Source: Trichoplax adhaerens (Eukaryota; Placozoa; Uniplacotomia; Trichoplacea; Trichoplacidae). Taken from it: a stretch of 64,000 nt of DNA. Under the pieces are notes generated by a model. The model had not been told where the DNA came from and did no database searches. It was given only the letters and a program-made list of their open reading frames with translations. The stretch is taken from positions 4,042,759-4,106,758 of the forward strand of contig NW_002060948.1 in NCBI RefSeq assembly GCF_000150275.1, read 5' to 3'. Below, in pieces: positions 1-13,500 of the stretch. A program made the translations under genes and the position numbers. Every line of letters begins with the position of its first letter. The stretch's first letter is position 1.

Positions 1-233
1 GTACACATCTATAGTTTAGTTGGCCTGTGAAGAATTGCCTATTCATTGGGGCGCAGTGCCAGTACAAATAAAATAATAATGATGCGCTCACATAAAGTGG
101 ATAACAAAACATTATACCGTCCGTTTCCTACACGATCTACGATCAGCGTTACTGTACCGTGAAATTGTAGAACTTGAAAAATTTACCAGTCAGCGTCAAA
201 GTTTATATATCGTCGTATCTTCAAGGATGACTG

Positions 234-431
234 TCAAAATAAAGGGAGCCTCTGATATACAATATATAGTACGCAGAACTTCATGAATTTCTGCTTATTT
301 ATGGAAACGCCAAATGTTTTACTTATGTCCACATGAACAGCACTGTCATCCCATTTAATCGAGATAATCTCATCGCAGTTAACAAACTTTGCTATTTCAC
401 TGGAGTTCACAGCTACCCAGTGCGCTCGAAT
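234..431 (-). CDS. Candidate exon of an unidentified gene running off the left edge
   Basis: On the minus strand a 65-codon open stretch follows a plausible splice acceptor (TTATAG) at 432-433 and reads to a TGA at 234-236. The protein has normal globular composition (for example IISIKWDDSAVHVDISK) and is not low-complexity. An alternative donor GTACTA at 271-272 would give an exon 273-431 of exactly 53 codons, leaving the gene to continue past position 1. I found no upstream exon to join it to, and I do not recognise the family. It may be chance; the call rests only on reading frame and composition. Confidence 0.25.
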   Translation of the reverse strand: MRAHWVAVNSSEIAKFVNCDEIISIKWDDSAVHVDISKTFGVSINKQKFMKFCVLYIVYQRLPLF

Positions 432-433
432 CT

Positions 434-2160
434 ATAACGTAATTTAATCTCTCATTTATGTTGAGCAGAATAGACATGGGCGCTCTAGCCAGTTGGAACT
501 TTGCCCGCAAGTGTACAGTACTGCACGGATTGTGCTGGATATTATTATTATTAATTAATGAATTAATTAATAATAATTAATTATTCAGCATCATCAATTA
601 AGTTCAAGGGCCCATGCCTGATGCCGTACAGTAGAAAACATCCTCCGTACACACCTGTGGAATGTACTGTACCGCACAGTACAAGTATGACTTCTGCGAC
701 AGTATAAAGTACTGTAGAGTTGCACTGTGCACTGCATTTTTTGTAAATAATTCTTGGCGGCGAGTCATGACTGTCAAAACGTTCGTATGACGATTTTCAA
801 CGATGCCGTAAGGCAACAGAAAAAAAGAGAGTTGTGAAACAGAGGGATTTTCAGCTAAGTTAACCTTTAAGCTGCTCTCTCTTCGGGTGTGATTAAGACT
901 AATAGAGCACTTTGTGTAGTGATTACGGTACTGTCAACTGTAATCCACACTTTTCTAATGATTTGATTGACTGTTATCTGCTTATTGCCAACTCAGACAC
1001 TGATCGACAGTACGCCAAAGCAATTGGTATCATTCAATCGTCAGTCCTGTGTCAATAACAGTGGTTGACTCACAGTGAGCAAGTACAGTAGAAAGTAAGT
1101 TTACACTAAAACATACTACGGACTGGAGAGCGAAAAGCATTTCATCCATTTTACTACCAACAAATTTACCCATCCCAACTCTCAATCACTCCATTCATGC
1201 TATCATTGATCCCAATCATGCATTAAGCCAACATTAAAAACTTTCATGACCAAAGTCTAACTGACCCTAGTTTGTAGGCCGATGTTCAACTCTAATAATA
1301 GACTGTACGCGTAATAAGAGGACTACAAGAGTACTTTTTCTTGATCCGCATATTGTACTAAAATTGCTCGCTCATGACGACACTATTTAGGCGACTTGAA
1401 TGATAAAAGTTGGAAAAGTCCCAATTTGATACCGATAGAGTCGATATATATATATAAACAAGTGGCGCAATTAAATTAACAACAACATCCTTTAGAAAGT
1501 TAGCAGTTAACAGAATAAAAGAGTCTACAAGAGACGGATAAAAATCTGATACGTATTTTAGGACTTGTTATTGACACACAGTTGTGTTGACGAACACAAC
1601 TTGCTGAAGGGATAGACATTGAGCTGATATGAAAGAGGTCATATCAAAACTATCAAGTTACATCTGTACTGCTCACAGGGTGGCACATACAGCATGTAAG
1701 AACTGGGATAGAACTTATTCAATCATTGTAGTTTGTAGGCATGTCAAAGTTAATCAATTACATTACAATATAGAATCAAAGGAAAAAAAGAAAGAATAAC
1801 ACAAGCGTACAAGATCGGATATGCAAATGCAAGAAAAATTTTGGGGCCACGATCGTACCCTGTTGAGCTTGTATTAGCGCCAACGTCAATACAATATCAC
1901 ATTGCATAAGAAGTATCCACTATTGATAAACTAATGCGTACCTACTGGAAATGGTTGGCGCTTTTACTGGGTGTGAGAAATAATCTCTAGGTTCCTTTCC
2001 AGATCTACCTAGGATTTTTAAAAATTTAAATGGAATAGTAGACGTGACTTTAGCTCAACTGCACCGATGCAAAATAAACCTGGATGCAGCCAGCTCTCCA
2101 ATACAAAACAACCAAGTCTGAAGTGTCCAACAAGTCTATGTGCAAGCCAGTAAATAGTTG
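434..2160. other. Non-coding stretch upstream of the WD40 gene
   Basis: No convincing exon was seen. It contains an AT-rich, partly palindromic run at 541-590 and scattered TACTGTAC/GTACAGTAC motifs near 510-530 and 650-730. The short open frames here cross those motifs and have no splice support. Confidence 0.5.
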
Positions 2161-2199
2161 GTGGTACAGTGTCTTCCTGTGCACGTGGGTGCTGGTGCC

Positions 2200-2345
2200 T
2201 GGCGCACAGTACAGTACAGTACAGTACAGTAGCGTCGTACAGTACTTTGTGTAGCAGAGCACAGTACTGTACTGTACTGTACATTGTACTACCCACTACA
2301 GTACTGCGTACTGTAGTGGTTTATACTGTACAGTGCACAGACCAG
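2200..2345. repeat. GTACAGTAC palindromic repeat block (inverted)
   Basis: Five consecutive CAGTA units at about 2205-2231 are followed 30-40 bases later by CTGTA units at about 2264-2283, then more TACTG/CAGTA pieces to 2340. The two arms are reverse complements, so the block could form a long hairpin or cruciform. It lies about 0.9-1.0 kb upstream of the WD40 start codon. A smaller block of the same motif is at 2881-2948. Confidence 0.8.
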
Positions 2346-2977
2346 TCTGCCCGATCGCGCATGCGTTAATCGCAGCGTACTGGACTGAACTCATCGCCGT
2401 ACCAACTGTCCAGTATACGCGTGCGTACTAGTTGTATAGTTACCGAGGCAAGAGATGACATCATACCGAACCATGACAGTCGTCACAGAAAAATGCTCCT
2501 CTAGAATGCTACAGGAAGCTCAGAATGAATGGATAATCGGATAGATAGAGCAGAGTAGAACAAATGCTATGATTGAACGAAGGAAGCTGCTTGTCTATCC
2601 TTCTACCGATTCTTTTATTAGGTCTCTACCAACACTGTAGCTATAACGCATAGTGGTCTTGCACTTGAGGGTTGTAAGGGGAAGATGAGATAGACCCAAC
2701 AGCTGCAATCTCCCTCTCAACCTTTGACTCTATACATACTGAAACAACGCTCTAGTTTCCTATGTACAATATAAGAGCAAAGATAGAAATGAACTGTTGG
2801 GGTGATCCAGGTGACGATGTAGTACTCTTAGGCTCGATCACATTTCGTGTAGTACGACCGACTTCGAGAGTCTTATCCACATACAGTACAGTACAGTCAC
2901 GCAGACCTACAAGCGACACCCAACTGAAATGACTCCTCTGTACTGTACTCGATTGACGGACAAAGGACTGTTCTGGA

Positions 2978-3052
2978 CTTCTACTTCTACTTCTACTTCT
3001 ATCTTATACTTCTATCTTATACTGATACTTATATTTTATACTTCTACTTAGA
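2978..3052 (+). repeat. Pyrimidine-rich short tandem repeat (TTCTAC/TTCTATCTTATAC)
   Basis: Imperfect tandem hexamers (ttctac) grade into a 13-base unit (ttctatcttatac). The tract is about 200 bases upstream of the WD40 gene start and is probably a microsatellite within its promoter or 5' UTR. Confidence 0.6.
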
Positions 3053-3247
3053 ACTCGCTGTCTATAGTAAGCGTATACTATAACTGTACAGCAATTAAGG
3101 TAGCACTAGATAAGAAGACGAGCCATTTAGTACCGACTACCGAGGAGTGAATATATCTATATTTGTCTAGGCAATTGCACCTTTTTGGACTTAGTGGTGT
3201 ACGTTTCCACCTTCAATTTTGCCAATCAAGATATCAGCAGTCAAACT

Positions 3248-6200
3248 ATGGATCAATATGACTCCAAGACCATGGCTATCATTCGTAAATTACGCAAAAA
3301 ACTTCGACAAATAGAAAATTTAGAGCGACTACAACGGCAACTTACCGACGATGAATTAGCTAAGGTAAGCAATGTCTGGACACATCAATGAAAGCATTGC
3401 AGCAATGGTTGATACTCTACTGTGTTGGAATCCATTCGCCACACAGCAATAGTATCTACAAATTGAAACTCTATCCGAGGTCTCGGTTATGTATTATAGT
3501 TCGAAGAAGGATGTCAACAAAGCAGTCAATGTAGATAACGGATCAATTCGATTAAACCAACTTTGACTATCGTCTACCAGACTTACTTTAGATAGCCTTG
3601 CTTTCATTGCTTGCTATCAGTCTCGTAGTAGAGTACAGTACTAGATGGCCAGTCTTAACCAACAAGCTAGTCCGATAAATCAAGTCTTTTGCTAGAATAC
3701 TGTAAACAAACAGTTGCTGTGTTAATAGACTAGACTCTATTGGTTGGCAAAGGAATTGCTTCAGTAAAGCTAATGTGCATTGTGACCGCAATGCTGATCC
3801 TTGAATGCATGTGTGCAATCCATAAAGTTTAGTATTACTCTCGCTGCAATGGAGTGTATCATCGCCTTCATTACAGATTATAGTACGTACCACCAGCTGC
3901 ATTGGCTGTATTTTACTAGGGATAAACTAAATATTTTTTCAATTTACAGATCTATCTCAAAGAAGAATTAAGGAAGCAGTTGTCGCTGAAGCTAGCAGAT
4001 GGACAACAACGACATGATCCCAGAAGTTTAGATAAGAAGCCTATAAAGAGTGCTGAACTGAGTGAAAAATTAACTGCTGATGCAACTAGTAAAAGTAAAG
4101 CTGAATCCAATGTTACAAGTAAAACTTCTAGTCAACAAAACATTGAAATTACCAAAACAGATCTATCATCGCGCCCTAGTAAGCAAGCCGCTGTTGAAGA
4201 GAAATCTTCAGTACGTAAAAGAGCAAAAATTACCAATCCGTGGCTTGGGCGACAATTTCAAGTACGATATCTAAAAGGTCATGCCGATGTTATTACTTGT
4301 ATGGTTGTACATCAGGATATTCTTGTAACTGGAAGGTATGTAGAGTATCAGATCATTGAATGTCTTTGTAGTGTTATCTCCTCGATAATAAAGTTATCAT
4401 GTGATCCTTAAATTCGCTTGCAATATTTATATGATTATTGATAAGATTTAGGCTATATCCACATTTGATACTGAACAGCTGATATTGTCAATATTTTAAA
4501 TGCCTTGGGCTTTATAGTATTGCTTTCGTGGCACAAACATTTGCACTTATCTGGCCAAATAACCATTGTTAAACAATTATAATATCCTATGATCTTTGTT
4601 GATATACCCTATTAGTGGGATATAGTTTATAAAATAATAATCTTAGACGATATCTTGTTTCTCATATCGTATATGGATATAATATATACCCTATAAATTG
4701 CGATTACAGCCGAGATACAACATTAAAATTATGGGATGCTGCTGATGGCAATCTAACGATTAGCATGGGTGGCCATACTGGACCTGTGACTGCTCTCGTC
4801 ATGTTACCTGCTGATGATCCTCGCTATATCTTAGACAGTGATCAGAGTGATACTCTCGGTCGGGGGCGTAAAATTATAAGTGGGTCAACAGATTGTTCAT
4901 TAAGAATTTGGGCACTGGATACTGGTAATTATACTATATCTTATCACCAATGGACAACCTAATCTTAGAATTTATTAAACTAAGCTAAACTGCATACTAA
5001 TGTTAGATATGCTGTATCAATTTTAGGATTAATGTTAACCCGCATATACACGTATTCACCTGTACAGTGCATTGACTATCGAGATGGAATTATAGCTACT
5101 GGCTCTGGTTAGTATTAATGTGATATTAATAATTTAATGAGAGCGTAGAAACGATCAATATTTGTTCTTATTTATACGTAGATAATAATATAGCATTGCA
5201 TATATATAGTAATACCGTATGATAGCAATATTATGATAATGGCATGTTTTGAAATAACTTATGATGATACTGTAATAGATCTTGACTAAATTGGTATTCA
5301 TTAGTAGAGCGCAATCAACAAGTTATTTTTTAGCACAGTATTTTATAATGGGGATATATAAAATCGTTGTCCCATTTTTATTGAACTCAAATTTATTGCC
5401 AATTTTTATTACTAATGCGTTATTTGGAATACTGTAGATGCCGGGAAAATTGAATTGTGGGATCTTGACAGAAAAGAGAGTATTTGCTCAGTTATTAGCT
5501 TCAATGAAGAGCTGTTAACCTCTGTATTGGTACGTAATTTCCTAGTCGTTAGAAGAAAGAATCTGATGGGAATACGCGTAAAAATTTATTAACATCTTGT
5601 ATATTTTAGTTTTGTGAGGAAAATTATTTGGCTGCGTCATCAACTACAGGTTTGGTAAAAGTATGGGATACCACAGACCAGACATTAACTATAACAGCCA
5701 GTTCTGACGAAGCTAACCTATGGACAAATGACAAAATGATGGCGACCAAGTATAAATTCACTAGTAGGATAAATGCTATGGCTAACAAAGGGACCAAATT
5801 ATATTGGGGAGACGAAAATCGCAACATTAAAGTTTTTGATTTTCAAAATGGTTCGTGCACATATTCTACTGCTATCGTAGTAATACAACGACTTTTGGTT
5901 GTATTCAGTGTGCAATATTAACTTACTGTACTTTCATAAACGATCTATACTCAATAAAGGGAAAATTTACAAGTTAACGAATAATATTGGGCAAATTTGC
6001 ATGACGGATTGCCTGACTATCATAGACTCTCTATTGATAAGCTCGTCCTACGATCTTGACAGTGGTTTAAGTTGTCTAAATGGTAAAAACTAAAATTTAT
6101 ATTCAACCTACATCATCAGATTTCATTTTTCAAATGATTTCTACATGTTATAATGCTTTAAATGCTCACTTTTAGTAAGAGAAACAAAAGACGACAAATA

Positions 6201-6659
6201 TTTATGCAGTATTGATGAAGGTGCAACCGAGAGAATTATGTCTACTTCTTGCACATTTTATAAAGATAAGTTATTAAGGATCTGTACTGGTGGCAGTCAT
6301 GAGCTAAGGATATGGGATCAACTCGAAATAAAGAAAGATATCAAAGAATCTAATTGGGTTATGGAAGGATTTCGTCACTCTTTAGGGTAAGCCGTCTATG
6401 TAGCATAATTAACGGCAATCGATATCAATTTATGCTTAGGCAATAGTTTCAAAAGTATTTTTTAAATTCTAGGATGCAAGTAGGAGATCTTAGTAGCGCA
6501 AGTTGTGTCCATCACGATAATTTTAGCGTTATCGTTGAAACGGAAGATGAATCTGATTCGGAATCTGAAGATATAGACGATGATGGTGAAGATGGTGCCG
6601 AACAGTCGTTAGAGTTAGAAGAAAAAGATGAAAAGAACAGTTACTGCTTAATTTTATAA
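3248..6659 (+). CDS. WD40-repeat protein with basic N-terminal helix, acidic tail and CaaX end
   Basis: Nine exons splice without a frame break: 3248-3364, 3950-4335, 4710-4924, 5027-5107, 5438-5529, 5610-5850, 5960-6082, 6176-6386 and 6473-6659. They total 551 codons, giving 550 residues. The N-terminus is a charged helix (KLRKKLRQIENLERLQ) followed by a Lys/Ser-rich linker. Six or more WD40 blades follow, with typical signatures such as RDTTLKLWDA, DCSLRIWALDTG, AGKIELWDL, TGLVKVWD, NIKVFDFQNG and HELRIWDQ. The tail is strongly acidic (DESDSESEDIDDDGEDG) and ends in Cys-Leu-Ile-Leu, a CaaX box whose final Leu predicts geranylgeranylation. The start ATG was chosen because it opens the conserved-looking basic helix; no other in-frame ATG precedes it. 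The function is not recognised. WD40 proteins are usually scaffolds, and a lipid anchor would place this one at a membrane. The gene symbol is left open. Confidence 0.85.
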
Positions 6660-7516
6660 TTTCTAAAGTTATAGTAATAGAAAATGAGATGTAGCGAGCA
6701 TCTTCTGTATCATTCGCGAAGAAGAAGATTCATTTCTTAACTAACTTATCTACTCTGGATATAGAAGTTGCCACTGATTTTCATGAAGTGATTTATTTTT
6801 CTGTACATGATAATATATCGCAAAGTAATTCTGAAAGTAAACCGAGACTTACCAGACTTTCATAAAGGATGATTGAAACCGTTTATTCAAATTGACCGCA
6901 ATAAGACAGTCATACATAAGCACTCAAAAACACAGTTTGACTGCAATCGATCGAGATTGAAAGAAACATGAACGCTATACTATAAACAATATAAAATGTG
7001 CCTAGTAAACTAAACCTGCTTTAATGATAATCTATGCCACATAGGTGTGTTCGCTAAGGATTAGCTTTTCGCTTACAAGAATGCAGTACACATAAATTAA
7101 ACTTTTATAGTTGCCAAATGCTTGAGGTAAAGTACAAGTATTATATAAAATTTCAAATGGTCTATTTAATTTTAAGATATCAGAAAATTTGAACTTTAAA
7201 TTTGAAATCTATGTTACATTATTTACATATAAGAAAAGAAGTAGCTCAGATAATAATATTTTGATAAGTTATAAAAATTTGGACCAACCGTTTCATGATG
7301 AAGGCTTAAAATTGTATTGCTCGAGTATTACAATGTATATAGATAGGTTGTAACCACCACATGGATAGCATTGTGGATTATTATTTGTAAAGATAATTCT
7401 AGTTGTACGGGTAGTACTTGATAAAATAAGAAGAGTAGAAGTAGGAAATATTGAATAATATATAATAGTTATAATTAAAATGGTAATGAATTAATTCAAT
7501 AAAGAGATTCATAAAT
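6660..7516. other. Convergent intergenic gap between the WD40 and coiled-coil genes
   Basis: AT-rich 3'-flank shared by two convergent genes. No exon, RNA gene or repeat was recognised here. Confidence 0.5.
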
Positions 7517-10500
7517 TTAATAATTAAGAGATGCTTGCTTAATATCCATCAACTCCGATGCAATAAGATCTATCTGTCGTGAGCTTTCTTCCTAAAATCA
7601 CACATGTAAAATAAATATCCAGTTTAAAAATTTCAAGTCAAATATTAGACCGCTACTATTGGAAGCTATGATAATTCTATCTCATCAGCAAACTGTACAA
7701 AACCATTTTCTAGCCATAGAATCTTCATATTTTATTAATTTAATCCTTGAAATTCATTATCGTACCCTTAATCGATCTAATTTTTCCGAAGCTATATAAC
7801 TACGACTTCTTTCAAGATCCAATTGATTCTGCATTTCATGTAGCTGTCTAGTCATGCCGTCTTTGTTTGTTTGTGCATAATTAGCCAACTTAGCTAATGC
7901 TTGTCGACTAGTCTATGGCATGGAAAGAAAGATAATTGTAAGTTATTTCAGTTATTTTTATTTATTCATATGTAGTTTATTAATCATCTATGGTTCGAAA
8001 TTAGGATTGTAAGTTATCAATCAATATTTCAATATATTATTTCGTCTAATACCCTTAACATTTCTTTAGCTCTGATAGCTTGTTCTTCATAACGTTGCTT
8101 TTCAGATTGTAATTCTACAGTAGATTGGAGGCCATGTTCATCGGCCATGGTGTAATTATCCCTGTTTGCAATCAGCAAAATGACGAGATTATTATCAATT
8201 TGATATGCCACTAATATGAAGATACAATCAAAATTAAATCGAATTTAATTAATTTTAAGTTTCTGATGTACAACCTTGAGTTATTTTGCGAACTTTCCTG
8301 ATAATGATGTTCAGTAGCAGACGATGTCATCTTTGATTGGGCGCATGTATAATATATCATGTCGGGGTTATCAGCGAAATAAATTTGCTTTAGTTTATTA
8401 CTTTAATCTGCTATCACAATATAAATTTTAGCTGAATTGAAGGAAACTTAATGATTAGTAATTTACATTTAACATACATTATCTGGACCAGTTAATAGCT
8501 TGTCACCTTCTCTTTGATTATGACCGTGATTGGCATCATGAGTCAAGAGCTGACGTGATTCCTAAAATAAAGAAGTTAATGATATCTTGTCAATATGAGT
8601 ATTTATCGTCATAGCTGCAATATTAATCGATATTTGTATTCTGATATGAACTTTCTTAATTTCAAATTTAATGTCATATTAATAAATACACATAGAATTA
8701 TAAGTGGCTGATTGTTAATCTTTAATTTGCCTTGTCTTGCTGATTCAAATGCTCTTCATGGTGACTTTTATCTAGTAAAGATGGTCTTCAATTTTAGACC
8801 CGCAGGAAATGAAAAATTAGTGGGTGTTTTTAATTCTTCGTGAATAGTAACAGCCACTGAAGTATGAAATTATATTCTACTTGTCGGTAATAAAATTCTC
8901 TTAAGGTTACCTAAAATCTAATTGGTTATCTTCATGAACTTGAGCTAAAAGAGACAGTTCGGTCTGCAATCCATTGATTTCAGAAACAAGAACTTTGATA
9001 GTGTTAGCCTATAACAAATGCAATTAAAATAACCCAAAAGGTGAAGTTAAATTCAAATGAAATATCAATATATCTAAAGTATGATCGATCTTAGACGAGA
9101 TTTCTTATAGCATAATAATAACTATTTTTTACCTGTTCTTCGTTCTTTAAAATATATTCCTTTTTAGCTTTTTCTAATGCGGCTAATTCGATACTAAGAG
9201 ACTAAGTTGAGATTTCAAAATCAAGTTTTCAAACAACCAATTTGCTAAGATTGCAGATACTAATTTTATGTTTAATTTACTTCTACGAGGAATATACATA
9301 CTAAGGGACCAATCATTATAATAATTATGCAGCACGAAGGAAATACATCTATAAATTTTTGCTAAATTGCATCTCGGTGATAATCATCTTACCTTTAATT
9401 TTTTTGCGGTAATTTTGTCCTCTTTGACTGGAACTCGTTTTTTACTTTCAATATCTAATTGAGTTTGCATCATTAATGATTTTTCTTTGCAGCGATGCAA
9501 TTCCTTTTCTAACTCTTTAATGCGCTTAGATTGCGTTCTACTCTTGCTGGTTAATTCAGAATTGTTTGATTCGCTTTTTTCTAGTTCCTTTCTTAACTAG
9601 AAAAAGAAGTAGAGGCAACAAAGTAATATGAATAAAGAAATAAAATTGTTATTACCGTCATCAATAGGATTTTTTATGCACTTGTCCGGGAAATTTATAT
9701 TCAAATATCCCTTTAAATGTAGCCGTAACATATATACGAGATGCAGACAGCATACAGAATCCTTCATTTGCGATAATGAAGGTAATGCGAAGAAAAAACT
9801 AGACTACCAACCTCATCTAATTCTCCATCTATCTTCAGTTTATTGGTAATCTCCAATTTTTGTAATTTGGCTTCTAGGTCCTTGAATCTGCTATCTTCTT
9901 TTAGTCTGAGGAGAAAAATTTGGTAATTCAAGGAGAGATCTACTAGCGAATCATCCACGTACTATTTAGATCAGATGCTGTCTACTTGTCAAGGATATCA
10001 AAGATAATTAATAGAGTATACGATATCAATTTTTTCTGTAATTTTAGACGTACAAAAATGCTTATTTAGATAATTATCAAGTGTAGAGATTGAATAATTC
10101 TGTCTACTATACCCATTCATCTTACCTGCTTTCCTTAAATCGTTTTAACTCATTGTCTTTTTTACCGAGTTCAATTTGCAACTTTTCCAAACTTTCCTGA
10201 AGTTGTGTATTGGTCTTTAAGAGAGAATTCATCGTCTTGGCCATTTTATTGTTATCGGATCGAGCTTGTTCTAGTCCATTTTTCAGTGGTTTAATCTATG
10301 GATAACAGTAGAAAGTAGCCATTAAATAAATGAAAAAATGCGATAAAATCATACTCATTGATGGAGTCTAATATCAGCTCGAACGATGACATAACATTGC
10401 GCGTTTTAATTTATGCAAACCTCATTAAGCTCTTTGGTTTCCATATCAAATAATTTTCTTTGCATGGTCTCCAATTCAGTTTGCAATTGATTGATTGTTT

Positions 10501-13500
10501 CTTTTAGGCGGCGCCTACAAAAGGATATGTATAAATTATTTTGCACATAGCGTAGAGAAATGAAAAACATATTCTTTGGGTCAAGTATTCATTATTAATG
10601 TTTTCTAAAATGATGAAAATATTTGAGGTAGAAAATTTCAGAAATGGTAACGGTTCAATTCATCGTTGAATGTAGTCGTCAGTATTTTGCAGACAAAGTT
10701 AAGAAGTTTTACACGCTAACTCACTCTTCCTGTTTATATCCCATCAGTTCATGATCTTTCCTTCCTAAATCAACTTGAAGTTGCTCCAATGCTTCTTGTA
10801 ATTCGTTATGTGATAACATAACACTTTCTAATGTTGTAGCAATTCTTTTTTTATCCTCTTTCGCTTCATTGATTTGACTTCGGAGATCATTAACCTTAGA
10901 ATAACAAGCATCATGGAAAATTATTTTTTAAAGGATGGAGAGCAGAGCAGTTCATACCAAATAAAATTGACTTTACCATTTTCTTATAATCTTGTTCCAT
11001 GCTTCGTACTGTAGATAACATTTTCTCGTCTGATGATACTTGAGCCTGATCTCAGTAAAAGAATGTTAAAGTTAATCATAAATATATACGAGTATATGTT
11101 AGTATATAATATATAATATATTCCACAACAGCGTAGAATAAATGCTTAAAAGATAAAGTAGAAGTTTAAAAGCTATGGTTTTTGTATATTTATTATCCCT
11201 TGCCTGCTTAGCTGAGTGCTCGATCTTTTGCAAATTATATTTATACGTATGTAATTCATTGCTAAGCTAAATAGTAAAAGAGTGAGAGAAATTTTTAATT
11301 TTTTCGGTAAAATAGGGTACTTACTAATTATTCTTTATTCGTATATAGTTACTTCGAAACAATTCTCATATAAGTAAGGTATAAGACTATCGCATTTTGT
11401 ACTAAATAATTATTTGGCTTCGTAGAAAACAAAGCTAGATGCTGCATGAAGTTATATAAATCGCAAGCCGTATCAATAAGCCCATTTCGATGGCTAATTT
11501 ATCAACTATAGCTATCGAAAATATTGCTACTTTCTCGTGAATTTGTACATTGTCAGCTCATCCTGATCAAATAACGCTGTCATATTTAAAATAATAATTA
11601 TCTAGTTCCCTAGAAATAAAGCAAGTGCTACATGAAGTTATATAAATCACAAGCTCTATCTATTAGCCCATTTCGGTAGCTTATTTGTTAACTATCGAAG
11701 ATATTACTACTTTCCCATAAATTCGTATATTACTACGTCATTCTTGATCAGTTAAGACTATCATGTTTATACTAATATTTATAATCATTTAATTTTCTAG
11801 AAATAAAGCAAGTACTACATGAAGTTATATAAGTCACAAGCTCTTTCTATTGTCCTATTTTGGTAGCTTATTTGTTAACTATCGAAGAACTTGCTACTTT
11901 TCTTGTAAACTCGTACATTGCTAGCTCATTTTGATCTGATAAGGATATCATATTTATGTTAATAATCATCTAGTTTTCTGGAAATGAAACTAGTACTACA
12001 TAAAGTTATATACATTACAAGTTCTATCTATTAGTCCATTTCGGAGGCTTGCCAGTAATTATTAACTATCGAAGGTATTGCTGCTTTTCTCGTGAATTTG
12101 TACATTGCTAAATAATTCTCGATTAGATAAGTTACCTTTTTACATTGATTATCCAAAATAATGTTCCGTTGCTTAAATTGAGAAGCTTCCGACTATGACA
12201 TAGATAAGATAGGATTACTATAATAAATTAGCCTATGCCGATTTAATTATGAATCACTGATTATGAAATATTACTTCCGCATGTTCTAGGCGTTCCGCTT
12301 CTCCTTGCAACTGATCTACTCGAGACTGAAAGAATTCCATTTATGTTAATCATTATTATAACTGAGAAGTTGACGAAAATTTCTTGTATATTCAATCTGA
12401 ACATAAGCGTATCTATGCTTGTTACTAGAATCATAACATCTATAATATCAAATAATTTATTTTAGGTAAAGATACAAAATTTACAACAGCTTGAGTTAGA
12501 CTAGTTTAGTGATCTGAATGATAAGTTAATTTTGCAGGGTACTTACTTGCAAGGATCCTTTTTCATAGGCAAGTTTCTTATTTTTCTCGATGATTTCATT
12601 CATAGCTACTTCAACTTGCTGTTGAGCCGCCTGTTTAAGAGATGATAGATATTTAATTTCTAGTATTAACTATATGATAAAGATATAAGATGAAGAAATA
12701 AGTAATGTTATTGACTTACACGCTGACTTTCTAAATTATTAAGTCGTGTTTGCAGCCGCTCATTCTCCTGACTTAGGATTTGCTTTTCTTGTATTTGACT
12801 AGAAATTTCCATCTAAAGAATAATTAGTAGGATTTAAGCTGACTTTTTCTACCCTCTATTTACTCCATTAGCAGCAGTTTAGTACGATTTTGTGGTTGTT
12901 CGATTTAGATTTTCTGCAAGATTATAACTAAGCTGTAGCAGTATGATCTTACTTGAGCATTCTGTAATTCTGTTTCTAATCTTGCTTTCTCCTCCGACAT
13001 GCCATCTACTGCTTGATTAACCTATTAAAATTATAATATAATTTTAGAAATAGAAATCAGTTATATGTAAATGATGAGCGATTGTTTGTAATTTGGCAGT
13101 ACAGTGAAATACATTAATCTTGAAAAGAATCATCGTAGAATCTTATTTCATATTTACTTCATCTAGTAATTGCGCTTTATTTTCCATTAAATTTTGTTTC
13201 TCTTTAGTCACCGTTTCTAGTTCTTTCTTTAGTTGATTTAGCTCTGTCTCCTGCAAGATGCAACAAGATTAATATTATGATTCCCAGGATTCGGCAGTAC
13301 ACCCGGTATAATTTATAGCTGGATTGATAGCCAAATATTGGTATGTGATTGTCCACTATTTCAAATATATAGAACAAAATCGATAGGAGGACTTGGGTTA
13401 CACTATTAGATGATCACTAATTATATTTAAATGAAGCTCAATTCTTAAGTTGAATTCCAATAATAATAAATATAGAGACTGCAGGCTACTGTAGAATTTC

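Noticed and set aside
2018-2369. Overlapping open frames on both strands (66-92 codons)
   Set aside because: They are produced by the CAGTA/CTGTA repeats, which contain no stops in several frames; composition is Tyr/Cys/Val/Leu monotony.
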